Positions 1 through 9,631 of a stretch of DNA of 59,795 bases are shown here, piece by piece. The stretch spans positions 1 through 59,795 of the forward strand of contig CAZMGB010000020.1 of assembly GCA_964565775.1 (NCBI GenBank). Direction: 5' to 3'. A program made the translations under genes and the position numbers. Origin of the DNA: CAZMGB01 sp964565775. Its GTDB lineage: Bacteria > Chloroflexota > Dehalococcoidia > DSTF01 > JALHUB01. The notes beneath the pieces are model-generated. The model was not told where the DNA came from, did not search any database, and saw nothing but the letters and a program-made list of their open reading frames with translations. How positions within the stretch are numbered: position 1 is the stretch's first letter; the number at the start of each line of letters is the position of its first letter.

Positions 1-3000
1 CCGTCGCTGTCGTACTCGGCATCCCAGAGGCCGCCGAACGAGCCGTCGGCCGGCAGGTTGAAGGCGCCGCCCCTCAGGCCGGTCACCTCGAGTGCGGTCA
101 GGTTTGCCACGGTGCCGCCGGCCACGCACGGGTCGGTGCCGGTCTCCTGCTCGACGCCGTCCAGCGTGTGGTCGCCGTCGGTGTCAGGGTTGAAGGGATC
201 CAGCACGCCGCCGGGGCAGCTGGCGCTGACGGTGTGGATCGGCGCCAGCTCCCAGACGTCAGTGGCTGCGTCGTTGTCGTCGTCCGTGTCGCAGGCGTCG
301 CCCATGGTGTCGGCGCTCGGGTTGCTGGAGTAGCTGCCCGGGATCTGGGGCCCGCTGGCCAGCCGCTTGCCGTCGTTGTTCTCCTGCCCGGGGTTGTAGA
401 CGGTCGGGCAGTTGTCGTCCTCGTAGGCGGCCTCACTGCCTGTCCCGTCGTCGTCACCGCCGGAGGCGAAGGAAGCAGCCACGTAGTCGTCGTCCGGCTT
501 GTCCTTGAACCCGTCCTCGTCGGTGTCCGGGTTCAACGGGTTCGTGTTCTGGAACATCTCCACGAAGTCCGGCACCCCGTCGCCGTCCGTGTCCGCCACC
601 ATCGGGTTCGAGCCGGACGCCTTCTCGATGCCGTCCAGCAGCCCGTCGCAGTCCTCGTCGTTGGCGGTGTTGTGGATCTCCTCCAGCTCGCTAACACCCG
701 CGCCCCCGCTGTAGGTGATGTTGCCCAGCGTGTTCGCAGCGCAGTTCGTTGCGCCGCTCGGGTCATCCACCTCGTCCACCGGGTGGCCGGGCTGCGCCGT
801 CGAAGGAGCCTCCAGGCAGTCGTGGTCCGCGTCGGTGACGCCGGTCCAGTTCGCCCAGTTGTTGTCCTGCCTCTGCTCATAGGCCGCGTCGCCCGGGGTG
901 TTCGGGTCGCCGGCGGGGGACGCGGTCAGGTAGAGGCAGCTCAGGAGCACCCGGCGCTCCATGTACCCCATGTCGGAGCGGAAGGCCGAGCCGTCGGGCA
1001 CCAGGTTAGCGGAGTCGAACGGCTCCACGAAGTCGGCGGCACTTGCAGAGGCCATCCAGCGGAGGTACAGACCTGTAGCGTCGTCGATGCCGTCCCGTGG
1101 CGGTGAGCCCGCGATGGGCCCCTGCGTGGCCGTGGGCGCAATGTCGGTCATGTCGCCGTCGTTCGCCCAGCAGTAGACATTGATGACGTCCCAGGCAGCG
1201 TTGTCGTCCTTGCGCCCCAGCTCCTCCATGTTGGGAGGCATGGGCGCATCCACCGCCTTGATCGCCACGGGGTAGATGCCCGGCATCTTGCAGGTGATGA
1301 GCAGGTCACGCTCGGTGTCCATCTGGTTGCCGGGCAGACGGCACTTCGGGTCCTGCGCGTCCTTGCCGTCGGCGCTGTCGTTGTCGATCCCGTCGTTACA
1401 GGTGGTGTAGTAGGTCCCGGGGCCAAGCTCGCCCAAGGAGGCGACGTTGGCCGCCGTGCCCTCTTCATTCACCTGGAAGTGCAGGTCGGTGACGTAACCG
1501 CCGCCGGAGATGTGTGTATCGCACGCCCCCCCGGTGCCCGTGAACGTGCCCTGGCTAACACCGTTCAACGTGCAGAGGTCGTCGACGTGCGGGACCCACT
1601 GGAGCTTCAGGTCCGGCAGGCCATCAGCGCCCGCCGTGAGGGTGCCGTTGTTTCGCACGTCCGGCGCCTCGGCGTCCAGCCACTCCTCGCCATCCACGTT
1701 AGCCGGGTCGTGGTTCACCTTCAGCTCATCGATGGTCACCTGCACCTCGTCGCCGACCACGAGCTGGAGGTGGCTCGGGTCCAGGGTCTGGGCGATCGAG
1801 TTGGTGTTGGTCGGCTCGATGCCAGTCACCGGCTTCGACGCCCTGATCTGGGTGCCGACGGGCGCCGTAGTGGGATCCGTCGTCGTCTTGAACCGCACCC
1901 AGTACTGTGTCGAGCCGTTGACGGCTGTTGTAGCCCAGTTGGCGGGCGGTGTGAACCTGACGTCGCCGTCCCCCGTAAGGTTGGCTGTACCATCGGCGAC
2001 GGTAAGGGGCGCCCACGCCGCGCCTGTCCAGTATTCGGCGGCCAGCGTGAGGCCTGCGGCCTTCGTGGAGAGGACAAAGGTCACATCCCAAAACTTGACA
2101 GTCTCCCCCACATAGAGAAAGTCCCCCTGGGTGAAAGCGTCGGTCCGCAGGAATGTGACGTCGGCTGCGGTGGCCGAAGCAGCGTCGGCCGTTTCGTCGT
2201 TGTAGACGGGGTTATCGAAGTCCCACACTTTCTCGAAGTCCTGTAGGACCTCGGTGGGCTCCACCCTGATGACCTCTTTGTCGACCTGCGTGAGGCCGGA
2301 CACGTCACCGCAGTTGAGCTGGACGGGTACGACCTGCACGTTGCTCTGCGCGCCGAGGTCGTTGTCGAACGTCGGCGTCAAGCTAGAGTAGGCCACCGGG
2401 TCGTTCTCAGGCCAGGTGAAGTCCTTGACCGCCAGCAGGTAGCTCTCCGGCGCCGTCGCCGTAGCGGCCGGGCAGGTCAGGTTGAGCTGCCACTCGTAGG
2501 ACCAGTAGTCGCTCTTCGCGAGGTTCAACTCCTCGAAGTGAAGCTCGTTGGCCTCGTAGGGGCCTGACAGGCGAGCGGGGCAGGACGCGGTCGAACCGTT
2601 CTTCGTGCAGGCTGCACCGCTGGCCGCCCAGGTCACCACCAGGGGATTCGCCGGGTAGAGCAGCGGCTGCTCCACCACCCACTGGTCGTGGAAGTTGCCC
2701 GACTCCGGTCCGGAGTTCAGTATCTCCTTGTGCAGGGTGACCGTCACCGGATTGCCCAGATCACCATCAATGATGCCACCCTCAACGACCCAGAAGCCGT
2801 GGAGTTGCTTGTCGGCGCAGAGGCGGCCGTCGATGTCCTCAGGGTCGGAGGCCGGACAAGGGCCGCCGCTGTCGCCCACGAGCGGCGGGTTCTGGGACGC
2901 GTCGCTGGCGGTGAGCGAGATGCTGGTCTGGGGAGAGTCGTTGCAGACCGCCAGGCTGGGCGCGGTCGCGGCGCTGCCGGCCAGAGTCGTCTGGACGATC

Positions 3001-3677
3001 GCCAGTCCCGGCCTCCACGGCACAATCTTCTCCAGGCCGTTGAGGGGCACAGGCGCCCCGTATACCGCCACCAGGTCAAGAACGCCATCGGGAGGAGCGC
3101 TCCCCAGATCTGCCAATGTGGCACCCAGGAACAGTTTGGTGAGGTCGGCCCGGTTGCGGTTGAACATCGACCACATAGGCGGGGTGCTGTTCCTGAGGAA
3201 GTCCTCCGGGTCCGTCGCCACCAGTCCGTCGCTCTCAGTAGTGACGGACTGCTTGTTCTCAATCTCCGCAGCCATCGTGCCGCCGTCGTCGCGGCCCAGG
3301 AGGTCTACGACCCCATTGCAGAGGGTGTCGACCTCCACGGCGATGCTGCCCACCGGGTCCCCGTAGCCAATGGTCGTCAGGTCCTTGTCCTCGACGCCCG
3401 TCCAGGCGTTGACAAAGAAACCACCACCCCCACCCGAAAGACGGGTGCCCTGCGGGGTGGTGATATAGGTCTTGCTGTTCAGGTTGGGTTGCCCGTCAAT
3501 GGTGCCGCCGCTGGCCCCCAGCGCTCCGCTGCCCAGCGTGGTGTCCAGGTCCAGCCAGAAGGGCTGGAGGGGCTTGCCGGGGTCGGCCCGGCCCGTGCCC
3601 GCATCGCGCAGCACACCTGCCATAGCCACCCCTATAGCCACCGCTATCAATACAATGATTATGGGCTTGCGTCTCAT
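1..3677 (-). CDS. Large secreted protein with calcium-binding (TSP3-type) repeats, partial
   Basis: An open minus-strand frame runs from an ATG at 3677 without a stop to the left edge, giving at least 1225 residues. The start is supported by AGGAGGG about 7 nt upstream. The protein begins with MRRKPIIIVLIAVAIGVAMAG, a signal peptide or anchor. A long beta-rich extracellular region follows with no family I recognise. The visible C-terminal third has acidic calcium-loop repeats such as DTDGDGVPDF, NPDTDEDGF and NPDTDGDHTLDG, and a module DNCPTVYNPGQEN followed by GDACDTDDDND, as in thrombospondin type 3 repeats. The same module occurs twice in the gene at 6960-9227. The role is probably at the cell surface or extracellular; no enzymatic motif was seen. 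The C-terminus lies outside the window. Overlapping plus-strand frames are GC-rich shadows. Confidence 0.8.
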   Translation of the reverse strand, partial: MRRKPIIIVLIAVAIGVAMAGVLRDAGTGRADPGKPLQPFWLDLDTTLGSGALGASGGTIDGQPNLNSKTYITTPQGTRLSGGGGGFFVNAWTGVEDKDLTTIGYGDPVGSIAVEVDTLCNGVVDLLGRDDGGTMAAEIENKQSVTTESDGLVATDPEDFLRNSTPPMWSMFNRNRADLTKLFLGATLADLGSAPPDGVLDLVAVYGAPVPLNGLEKIVPWRPGLAIVQTTLAGSAATAPSLAVCNDSPQTSISLTASDASQNPPLVGDSGGPCPASDPEDIDGRLCADKQLHGFWVVEGGIIDGDLGNPVTVTLHKEILNSGPESGNFHDQWVVEQPLLYPANPLVVTWAASGAACTKNGSTASCPARLSGPYEANELHFEELNLAKSDYWSYEWQLNLTCPAATATAPESYLLAVKDFTWPENDPVAYSSLTPTFDNDLGAQSNVQVVPVQLNCGDVSGLTQVDKEVIRVEPTEVLQDFEKVWDFDNPVYNDETADAASATAADVTFLRTDAFTQGDFLYVGETVKFWDVTFVLSTKAAGLTLAAEYWTGAAWAPLTVADGTANLTGDGDVRFTPPANWATTAVNGSTQYWVRFKTTTDPTTAPVGTQIRASKPVTGIEPTNTNSIAQTLDPSHLQLVVGDEVQVTIDELKVNHDPANVDGEEWLDAEAPDVRNNGTLTAGADGLPDLKLQWVPHVDDLCTLNGVSQGTFTGTGGACDTHISGGGYVTDLHFQVNEEGTAANVASLGELGPGTYYTTCNDGIDNDSADGKDAQDPKCRLPGNQMDTERDLLITCKMPGIYPVAIKAVDAPMPPNMEELGRKDDNAAWDVINVYCWANDGDMTDIAPTATQGPIAGSPPRDGIDDATGLYLRWMASASAADFVEPFDSANLVPDGSAFRSDMGYMERRVLLSCLYLTASPAGDPNTPGDAAYEQRQDNNWANWTGVTDADHDCLEAPSTAQPGHPVDEVDDPSGATNCAANTLGNITYSGGAGVSELEEIHNTANDEDCDGLLDGIEKASGSNPMVADTDGDGVPDFVEMFQNTNPLNPDTDEDGFKDKPDDDYVAASFASGGDDDGTGSEAAYEDDNCPTVYNPGQENNDGKRLASGPQIPGSYSSNPSADTMGDACDTDDDNDAATDVWELAPIHTVSASCPGGVLDPFNPDTDGDHTLDGVEQETGTDPCVAGGTVANLTALEVTGLRGGAFNLPADGSFGGLWDAEYDSD

Positions 3678-3959
3678 GCTCGCCCTCCTTCTCACGGCTT
3701 CACGAATCGTTGCAGGCAGACGATGCTTGATCTAAAGGCGACACCTCCTTACTCGGTCAGATGAGACCTTGATTCCGACTAGGCGGGTAGCGGAAGAAGC
3801 CAAGGGGAAACAACGCATCGCGCCGCGGGCATATACAGGCGGGACGCGCATCCGGGGCAAGTCGAGCAGAATCTGCCACCAGTGCCTCTATCGGCGGGCA
3901 ATCTTCGACTGTCCGGACATTAGCGGGGAGATCAGATGTAACTGGCCACCAACGGACTC

Positions 3960-3988
3960 TACTTATCGCTTTTGACGGCGATTGTCAA
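3960..3988 (-). promoter_or_regulatory. Candidate sigma70-type promoter for the left-edge secreted gene
   Basis: On the minus strand TTGACA (3983-3988) is separated by 17 nt from TAAGTA (3960-3965). It would leave a leader of about 275 nt before the ATG at 3677, so another promoter closer in is possible. Apart from this and the plus-strand promoter at 4123, I see nothing else in the 514-nt divergent gap 3678-4191. Confidence 0.4.
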
Positions 3989-4122
3989 GGCTTTTGTTGG
4001 GTCGCAGCTAGACCCCCGTTCCCATGTCACGATGAAAGACGGGCGCCGAATCCTGCGATAAGATGCCTCCAGAAGGCAGAAGGGTGCGCGCTCACGGGGG
4101 GGCTGGAAAGGGCCGATGGCAT

Positions 4123-4151
4123 CTGACAATAGGTCGAGCGTAGCGTACAAT
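4123..4151 (+). promoter_or_regulatory. Candidate promoter for the GT39 glycosyltransferase
   Basis: CTGACA (4123-4128), a 17-nt spacer and TACAAT (4146-4151) match sigma70 consensus well. Transcription would begin about 35 nt before the ATG at 4192. Confidence 0.5.
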
Positions 4152-4191
4152 TCGTCCGGAGCGGCGGCCACATCGGGGTCATGGGGTTGAA

Positions 4192-5541
4192 ATGGTAGCT
4201 CCCTTGGTGGATATGCTGGGAGCCAGACTGAGGGACCGGCGCACGCTTGTCCACCTGCTCTGGATCGCCGCCATCCTCGCGGTCGCAGTCGCCGCGCGCA
4301 GCTTCTGGGTGGCGTATGCGCCGGTCGACCCGACCCAGCGCGCGGGCGTGGTCGACATGAAGTTCTACCACGACTCGGCCGTCGCGCTGACGGAGGGCAA
4401 GGGCTATGTGAACCCGGAGTCGGGCACGCAGACGGCTCAGTGGCCTCCCGGCTACCCCCTCTTCCTGGCCGCGCTCTACTCGCTCTTGGGCCCGAGCGTA
4501 ACGGCGGCCTGGATTGCGAATATTTTTCTGGGCGCCCTCACCTGCGTTGCCCTGTTCATCCTGGGCTGCCTGATGGTCAGCCAGAGGGTGGGCGTCATAG
4601 CAGGGCTGCTTCTGGCCGTCTTCCCCGGACACGTGCTTTTCACCTCACTCCTGCTCTCCGAGATTCTGTTCACGTTCCTGACCGTAATCGCCATGATCCT
4701 CATGCTCCTCGTCGCGCGCCGGGGCCAAGACGGACGCAGATGGCGCCTCGTGCTCCTGGGGCTGGTGATAGGGGCAGCGGCACTTGTGAGGGGCCAGGGG
4801 CTGTTTCTCGTCATCGTCGCGGTGCTGCTCTGGTGGCTCTACACCACCGACTTGGAGCGCGCCGCCCGGTGGGCAGCGATAGTGGTGCTTGCTGGCCTGG
4901 TCGTTATCGTCCCTTGGACGATCCGCAACTACGTGGCCATGCACGGCCTCGTCGTCATCAGCACCAATGGCGGGAACAGCGTCTGGATGGGCAACCACGA
5001 GGGCGCGAACGGGCGACTGATGTGGGGCGTGGGACTTATGCTCCTCGGGGAGGACGCAAAGCTACCGCCCGCGGAGAGGGAGGTGGCGAAGAGCAATCTG
5101 GCGCTGCGGCTGGGGCTCAAGTATATGGTCACCCATCCGTGGAAGGAGTTGCAGCTCAGCGGCTCGAAGGTGCGGGCGCTCTACGAGGACGACGAGGCGG
5201 CCGTTTGGTGGATCAACGCTCCAGAGGAGGGCAAGCCCCTGAGAGGCGCTCGCTTGATAGCAGATGTGGCCGACGGCTTCTACTTCGTCGTGCTGGCGGC
5301 GTCCGCAGGTGGGCTGCTGTACTGGCTGCGCCGGCGACGCAGCGCTGTGGCGCTGCCGCTGCTTGTGGTGGCCGTGTTCACTCTGGGCCAACTGCTATTC
5401 TTCGGCAACTCGCGGTTCCATTTCCCGATGCTGCCGTCATTCTGTTTGCTCGCGGCGGTGGGGCTCGTCGCGGAGGCGGAGTACATGCGTCGCCGGCCGA
5501 AGCAGAGCCGCGAGGACGGTCAGAACTGCCCGAACCTCTAA
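4192..5541 (+). CDS. Membrane glycosyltransferase, GT39/PMT (ArnT-like) family
   Basis: A 449-residue polytopic membrane protein, probably transferring a sugar from a polyprenyl-phosphate donor on the outer face of the membrane. Features typical of the GT39/ArnT/PMT-like superfamily are an acidic motif after the first transmembrane helix (VVDMKFYHDSAVAL, near residue 55), WPPGYPLFLAALY near 85, SEILFT in a later helix, an Arg-Gly motif (ALVRGQGLF), PWTIRNY and a periplasmic loop with STNGGNSVWMGNHEGANG. About ten hydrophobic helices are visible. The start is chosen as the first ATG after a promoter-like site; the Shine-Dalgarno is weak (GGGG). It is followed by the YvcK-like gene after 194 nt. 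The acceptor is unknown; a surface protein or polysaccharide is likely given the envelope genes around it. Confidence 0.8.
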   Translation: MVAPLVDMLGARLRDRRTLVHLLWIAAILAVAVAARSFWVAYAPVDPTQRAGVVDMKFYHDSAVALTEGKGYVNPESGTQTAQWPPGYPLFLAALYSLLGPSVTAAWIANIFLGALTCVALFILGCLMVSQRVGVIAGLLLAVFPGHVLFTSLLLSEILFTFLTVIAMILMLLVARRGQDGRRWRLVLLGLVIGAAALVRGQGLFLVIVAVLLWWLYTTDLERAARWAAIVVLAGLVVIVPWTIRNYVAMHGLVVISTNGGNSVWMGNHEGANGRLMWGVGLMLLGEDAKLPPAEREVAKSNLALRLGLKYMVTHPWKELQLSGSKVRALYEDDEAAVWWINAPEEGKPLRGARLIADVADGFYFVVLAASAGGLLYWLRRRRSAVALPLLVVAVFTLGQLLFFGNSRFHFPMLPSFCLLAAVGLVAEAEYMRRRPKQSREDGQNCPNL

Positions 5542-5735
5542 CATGTAACGCCGGCGCCCCTGCGAAAGAGCCCAAGCACCGAGGTTCGCGCTGGACGGGG
5601 CGCGGGCATCGTGTACCGGAAACACGGACAGGGGATCAAGCGTTACAATGTGGTAGGTGCGAGCGCGCCGGCGCTCACGGCCTTCGCTCGCGCCCGAATC
5701 TCACCATCGCCCATTCCTGGCGGCAGGTAGGCGGA

Positions 5736-6713
5736 ATGGATCAGAGGCGACTTCGGGTCGTGGTCATCGGGGGCGGCACGGGCATCCACACCGCCCTGCT
5801 CGGCCTCAAGAAGCTGCCCGTGGAGCTCACGGCCGTGGTGACCATGATGGACTCCGGGGGCAGCTCGGGACGCCTTCGCGACGAGCTGGGCCAGCTCCCG
5901 CCAGGTGACGTTCGCCAGTGCCTGGTGGCCCTGGCTCCCGACGAGAGCGGCACCTTCGTGCTGCGCCAGCTATTCGGCTATCGCTTCCCTGCCGACACCG
6001 ACCTGGAGGGCCACAACTTCGGGAACCTGTTCCTCTCAGCTCTGGCGGAGGTCACTGGCGGCATCGATCGGGCCATCAAAGAGGCGGGCCGCATCCTGGC
6101 CATCCGGGGCAAGGTGCTCCCTGTCACCCTTAATTCCACCCACCTCTGCGCGCGCCTCGTGGACGGCAGTATCATCGTCGGGGAGGCCAACATCGATGTC
6201 CGCCAAGAGGATAAGCCGCCTCGGATCGACTACGTTTACCTCGACCCGAAGGCCTACGTGTATGCGCCCGTGGTGGAGGAGCTGGAGTCTGCCGACCTCA
6301 TCGTGCTGGGCCCGGGAGACCTGTACACGAGCATCATCCCCAATCTGCTGGTGGAGGGCGTCCTCGAGGCCATTCACCGCTCGCCCGCCAAGAAAGCCTA
6401 CGTCTGCAACCTCATGACGAAACACGGAGAGTCCGACGGCTTCCGCGCCTCCGACTTCATCAAGGAGGTGCTAACGTACCTGGGCGGCCCCGGCGTGCTG
6501 GACTGCGCCATCGTCCACCAGGGGCCATTGCCCGAGAACGTGGTAGTGCGCTATGGGGCGGAGAGGGCCGCGCCGGTGGAGGCAGACCTGGACGAGTGTG
6601 CTCGACTGGTCCACAACCTCATTCACGAGCCTGTGGCTTCGGCACACCGGCTGGTGCGCCACGACCCCGACCGGCTGGGCAATGCGATTATTCGCGCTGC
6701 TCAAGGAGGCTGA
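5736..6713 (+). CDS. yvcK: YvcK/CofD-like family protein (gluconeogenesis factor, UPF0052)
   Basis: A 325-residue cytoplasmic protein of the CofD/YvcK superfamily. The nucleotide-sugar-binding Gly loop VVIGGGTGIHTAL lies at residues 9-21, followed by TMMDSGGSSGRLRDE, LPPGDVRQCL, GHNFGNLFLSAL and LGPGDLYTSIIPNL, all hallmark motifs of YvcK. Known members bind UDP-sugars and are needed for cell-wall growth and shape on gluconeogenic carbon sources. The ATG at 5736 gives the usual family length; a much longer frame from 4440 merely reads through the preceding gene in another frame. It is not next to rapZ or whiA here, unlike in Firmicutes and Actinobacteria, but lies among envelope genes, which fits a role linked to UDP-GlcNAc. 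Confidence 0.9.
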   Translation: MDQRRLRVVVIGGGTGIHTALLGLKKLPVELTAVVTMMDSGGSSGRLRDELGQLPPGDVRQCLVALAPDESGTFVLRQLFGYRFPADTDLEGHNFGNLFLSALAEVTGGIDRAIKEAGRILAIRGKVLPVTLNSTHLCARLVDGSIIVGEANIDVRQEDKPPRIDYVYLDPKAYVYAPVVEELESADLIVLGPGDLYTSIIPNLLVEGVLEAIHRSPAKKAYVCNLMTKHGESDGFRASDFIKEVLTYLGGPGVLDCAIVHQGPLPENVVVRYGAERAAPVEADLDECARLVHNLIHEPVASAHRLVRHDPDRLGNAIIRAAQGG

Positions 6714-6842
6714 GGTTCCGAAGGCTGTCCTGCGCACCCCTCGGCCGTCCCCGGCCCTCGTACGTTTCGAAGTCGGCTTGCGGCGTGGCGGGATGTGCCG
6801 TTTCTACCTCCAACGCGGCTCAAATCATGGCCGATCCGATCC

Positions 6843-6871
6843 TTGACAGGCGCACGCATTGGGTCTAGACT
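6843..6871 (+). promoter_or_regulatory. Strong sigma70-like promoter for the cohesin/dockerin gene
   Basis: A perfect TTGACA (6843-6848), a 17-nt spacer and TAGACT (6866-6871) lie about 90 nt before the ATG at 6960. Confidence 0.6.
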
Positions 6872-6959
6872 CGTCTCGCCAAACGGCGTCGTTTGACCCG
6901 TTTGCTGGTCGTATTTGTCTCGCCGCCCGCCTCCCCGCCCCGCGAAAGAGAGAACTGTC

Positions 6960-9227
6960 ATGAAGACACTAGACTCCCCGTCTAGATTTCTCCGGCGAAG
7001 ATCACGATTTGGCCTGCTCCTTGCGCTTGGTGTTGGGCTGACTGCGGCCCTCGCGCTCGCAATGACCTCTCTGGGCGGGAGCACCACGCCAGCGGCGGCT
7101 AATACGTTCCGCGTGTTTATCGACGCCGACACCAGCGACGGCATCTGCGACCTCCCGGAGGACTCCTCCCTCAGCGTGACGCACCCGGCCAGTTTCAGTG
7201 TAGCGCTCTGTGTCGAGGACCCGCCATCCCCCGTGGGGTCGTTCAATATCGAGGTCGTCTACGACGATACGATAATCCTGGCGCCCGAGGTGGCTGACTC
7301 CGGCACCGCCCTTGATGACAACCCGGACGCCAACCAAGCCGCCCTCGGTGGCGGGTGGAACTGCTCCGGCTTCGGCTTTGCCTACCCCGTCGGCGATGGA
7401 GACCCGCTCAGCGGGCCCGGCCACGGCAGGGCCAAGATCGGCTGCCTGAGCCTCACCGGTCCATTTACCTTCGCCTCCACCGGTGACGTCGCCCTCGTCA
7501 ATTTCGACACGCAGGGCCCCGATGGCACCAGCAGCCTGGCGCTCGAAAATGTCATTGTGGGGGACGTTATCGGTGCCGAGCAAGGGAGCTGCAACCCCGC
7601 CATCGGCTTCCCTATGCCGTGCGTCGACGGCAGCGTGACGGTGGGGCCCCTTGCTACGGCTACGGCGACGCCCACGGTCACGGCAACATCTCCGCCCGCG
7701 GCCACAGCGACAGCCACGCCCACAGCCACGCCCACAATCACGACCACGCCCACAGCCACGACCATTCCTACCTCTACCGCTACGCCGACCATCACCGCGA
7801 CGATCAGCCCGGTCGATTCTGACGGCGACGGCGTTCCCGACGCCGTGGACAACTGCCCCACGGTGTCCAACCCCGGCCAGGAGAACACCGATGCCTTGCC
7901 CATCGACAACGGCCCCGACGTGCCGGGGAACGACATCACGGTGCCCTCGGCGGACGGGCTCGGAGACGCCTGTGATTGGGACGACGACAATGATCAGTTG
8001 CCGGACGTGCTGGAGGCGGTGGGCTGTGGCACCGGCCCTACGAACCGCCTTAATCCCGATACCGATGGGGACGGCGTTCTGGATGGGCTTGAGTGCGCCC
8101 TGGGTTCCGACCCGCTGAACCCCCTGAGCAAACCGCCGGCGGTGCCCCCCGGCGACGCCGATGGCGACGGGCTGCCGGCATCCATCGAAGCGGCGCTGGG
8201 GAGCAGTGACGCGAATACAGACACGGACGGCGACGGCATCGGCGACGGGATAGAACTGCGCGGCTGGGGGACATCACCGGTGACCAGGGACACGGATGCG
8301 GACGGCTGTGAAGACGACAAAGAGATCGTGGACATCAACGGCGACAAGCACGCCAACATCCTCGATCTGTGGTGGATAGCGAAAATGGTGGCCGGTCTTA
8401 TCACCCCCAATTCGGCCCTCGATATGAACAAGGATGGGGCGCTCAACATCCTGGACGGGCAGCTCGCCGCTTTGAACTCCAGCCTTGTGGAGCCTCATCT
8501 TCCCTGCCCCGCCTCTCTTCCCGCCGGCGACTACGACGGTGACGGCGTGGCCAACGCCGTGGACAACTGCCCCACGGTGTTCAACCCCAGCCAGGAGAAC
8601 ACCGATGCCTTGCCCATCGACAACGGCCCCAACGTGCCGGGGGACGACATCACGGTGCCCTCGGCGGATGGGCTCGGAGACGCCTGTGACTGGGACGACG
8701 ACAATGATCAGTTGCCGGACGTGCTGGAGGCGGTGGGCTGTGGCACCGGCCCCACCGACCGCCTTAATCCCGACACCGATCACGACGGCACTCTCGATGG
8801 GCTGGAGTGTGCCCTTGGGACGGATCCGCTAGATCCAGCGAGCAAGCCGCCGGCAGTGCCCCCTGGCGACGGCGACAGCGACGGGTTGCCGGCTTCGATC
8901 GAAGCGGCGCTGGGGAGCAGTGACGCGAATCCGGACACGGACGGCGACGGCATGCGCGATGGGCTGGAGATCAGGGGCTGGTCGACCTCACCGGTGACCC
9001 GGGACACGGATGCGGACGGCTGTGAGGACGACAAGGAGATCGTGGACATCAACGGCGACAAGCACGCCAACATCCTCGATCTGTGGTGGATCGGAAGCAT
9101 GGTGTCCGGTCTTGTGCCCCCCAATCCGGCCCTCGACATCAACAAGGACGGAACGATGAACATTCTCGACGGGCAACTTGCGGCCCTCAACTCCAGTCCC
9201 CACGAGCCCCACGCCCCCTGCCCTTAG
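6960..9227 (+). CDS. Secreted cohesin-like / TSP3 / dockerin-like modular protein with internal duplication
   Basis: A 755-residue secreted protein. A basic n-region and hydrophobic stretch (LLLALGVGLTAALALAM) form a signal peptide. Residues about 50-225 form a cohesin-like beta domain (SFNIEVVYDDTIILAPEV ... DGSVTV). A Thr/Pro/Ala linker (about 226-283) follows. Two near-identical modules of 238 residues come next, each with TSP3-type calcium repeats (DSDGDGVPDAVDNCP, GDACDWDDDNDQLPD, NPDTDGDGVLDG) and a dockerin-type pair of EF-hand-like loops (DINGDKHANILD and DMNKDGALNILD). The ATG at 6960 is preferred to 6915 because it begins the signal peptide and follows a GAAAGAGAG stretch. It has its own promoter. 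The presence of both cohesin-like and dockerin-like modules suggests calcium-dependent assembly on the surface; the partner is inferred, not shown. Confidence 0.85.
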   Translation: MKTLDSPSRFLRRRSRFGLLLALGVGLTAALALAMTSLGGSTTPAAANTFRVFIDADTSDGICDLPEDSSLSVTHPASFSVALCVEDPPSPVGSFNIEVVYDDTIILAPEVADSGTALDDNPDANQAALGGGWNCSGFGFAYPVGDGDPLSGPGHGRAKIGCLSLTGPFTFASTGDVALVNFDTQGPDGTSSLALENVIVGDVIGAEQGSCNPAIGFPMPCVDGSVTVGPLATATATPTVTATSPPAATATATPTATPTITTTPTATTIPTSTATPTITATISPVDSDGDGVPDAVDNCPTVSNPGQENTDALPIDNGPDVPGNDITVPSADGLGDACDWDDDNDQLPDVLEAVGCGTGPTNRLNPDTDGDGVLDGLECALGSDPLNPLSKPPAVPPGDADGDGLPASIEAALGSSDANTDTDGDGIGDGIELRGWGTSPVTRDTDADGCEDDKEIVDINGDKHANILDLWWIAKMVAGLITPNSALDMNKDGALNILDGQLAALNSSLVEPHLPCPASLPAGDYDGDGVANAVDNCPTVFNPSQENTDALPIDNGPNVPGDDITVPSADGLGDACDWDDDNDQLPDVLEAVGCGTGPTDRLNPDTDHDGTLDGLECALGTDPLDPASKPPAVPPGDGDSDGLPASIEAALGSSDANPDTDGDGMRDGLEIRGWSTSPVTRDTDADGCEDDKEIVDINGDKHANILDLWWIGSMVSGLVPPNPALDINKDGTMNILDGQLAALNSSPHEPHAPCP
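7815..9227 (+). repeat. Exact-period 714-bp tandem duplication inside the secreted gene
   Basis: Two copies, about 7815-8528 and 8529-9227, encode the TSP3-dockerin module. Two anchors far apart (GTGGACAACTGCCCCACGGT at 7845 and 8559; GTGGACATCAACGGCGACAA at 8328 and 9042) are both exactly 714 nt apart, so the copies lack net indels. Most differences are single bases. Confidence 0.9.
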
Positions 9228-9631
9228 CGGCAGGCACGATCGAGGGCTCCTGTCTATCGGACGAAGACTTCACGGTCGCAAGCGCCGCGGCGAGTGATTA
9301 CTGTGGGCGACGCGCGCCGGCGGAGCCTCCACGGCCTCAGAGTTCACCCATCGCCCGCTACCGAAGTCCCGCGCATCCCGCCCCCGCTGGGTCCCGAGAT
9401 AACGTCACGGTGCGGCCCCTCGGCTAACGTCTCGCCGCTTCGATGCCTGTTGCGCCCAACAAGCGGCGGCTGTACATTTGGCTGAAGGCAGAGCGACGCT
9501 GACTCGGCGATGATTGGGTGAGGCTGTCTTCTCGATCTTGTCGCATCCTTCAACTCAGCGTGGCGGCGGGGACAGCGCGCTGCCAAAGGCATGGGCCGCC
9601 AGGCCGATGTTGTGAAAGAGGGAGGCCAACG
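9228..9631. other. Intergenic stretch without recognised features
   Basis: 404 nt between the cohesin/dockerin gene and the RCC1 lipoprotein. I see no convincing gene, promoter or terminator, apart from a weak 5-bp stem (CTGCC/GGCAG) just after the stop at 9227. Confidence 0.5.

Noticed and set aside
168..1106. Long plus-strand open frame over the left-edge gene
   Set aside because: It is a Val/Arg-rich GC shadow; the opposite strand has a continuous frame with a signal peptide, TSP3 motifs and a Shine-Dalgarno.
4440..6713. A 757-residue plus-strand frame through the GT39 and YvcK genes
   Set aside because: Its first 430 residues are a shifted reading of the glycosyltransferase; only the part from 5736 is homologous to YvcK.
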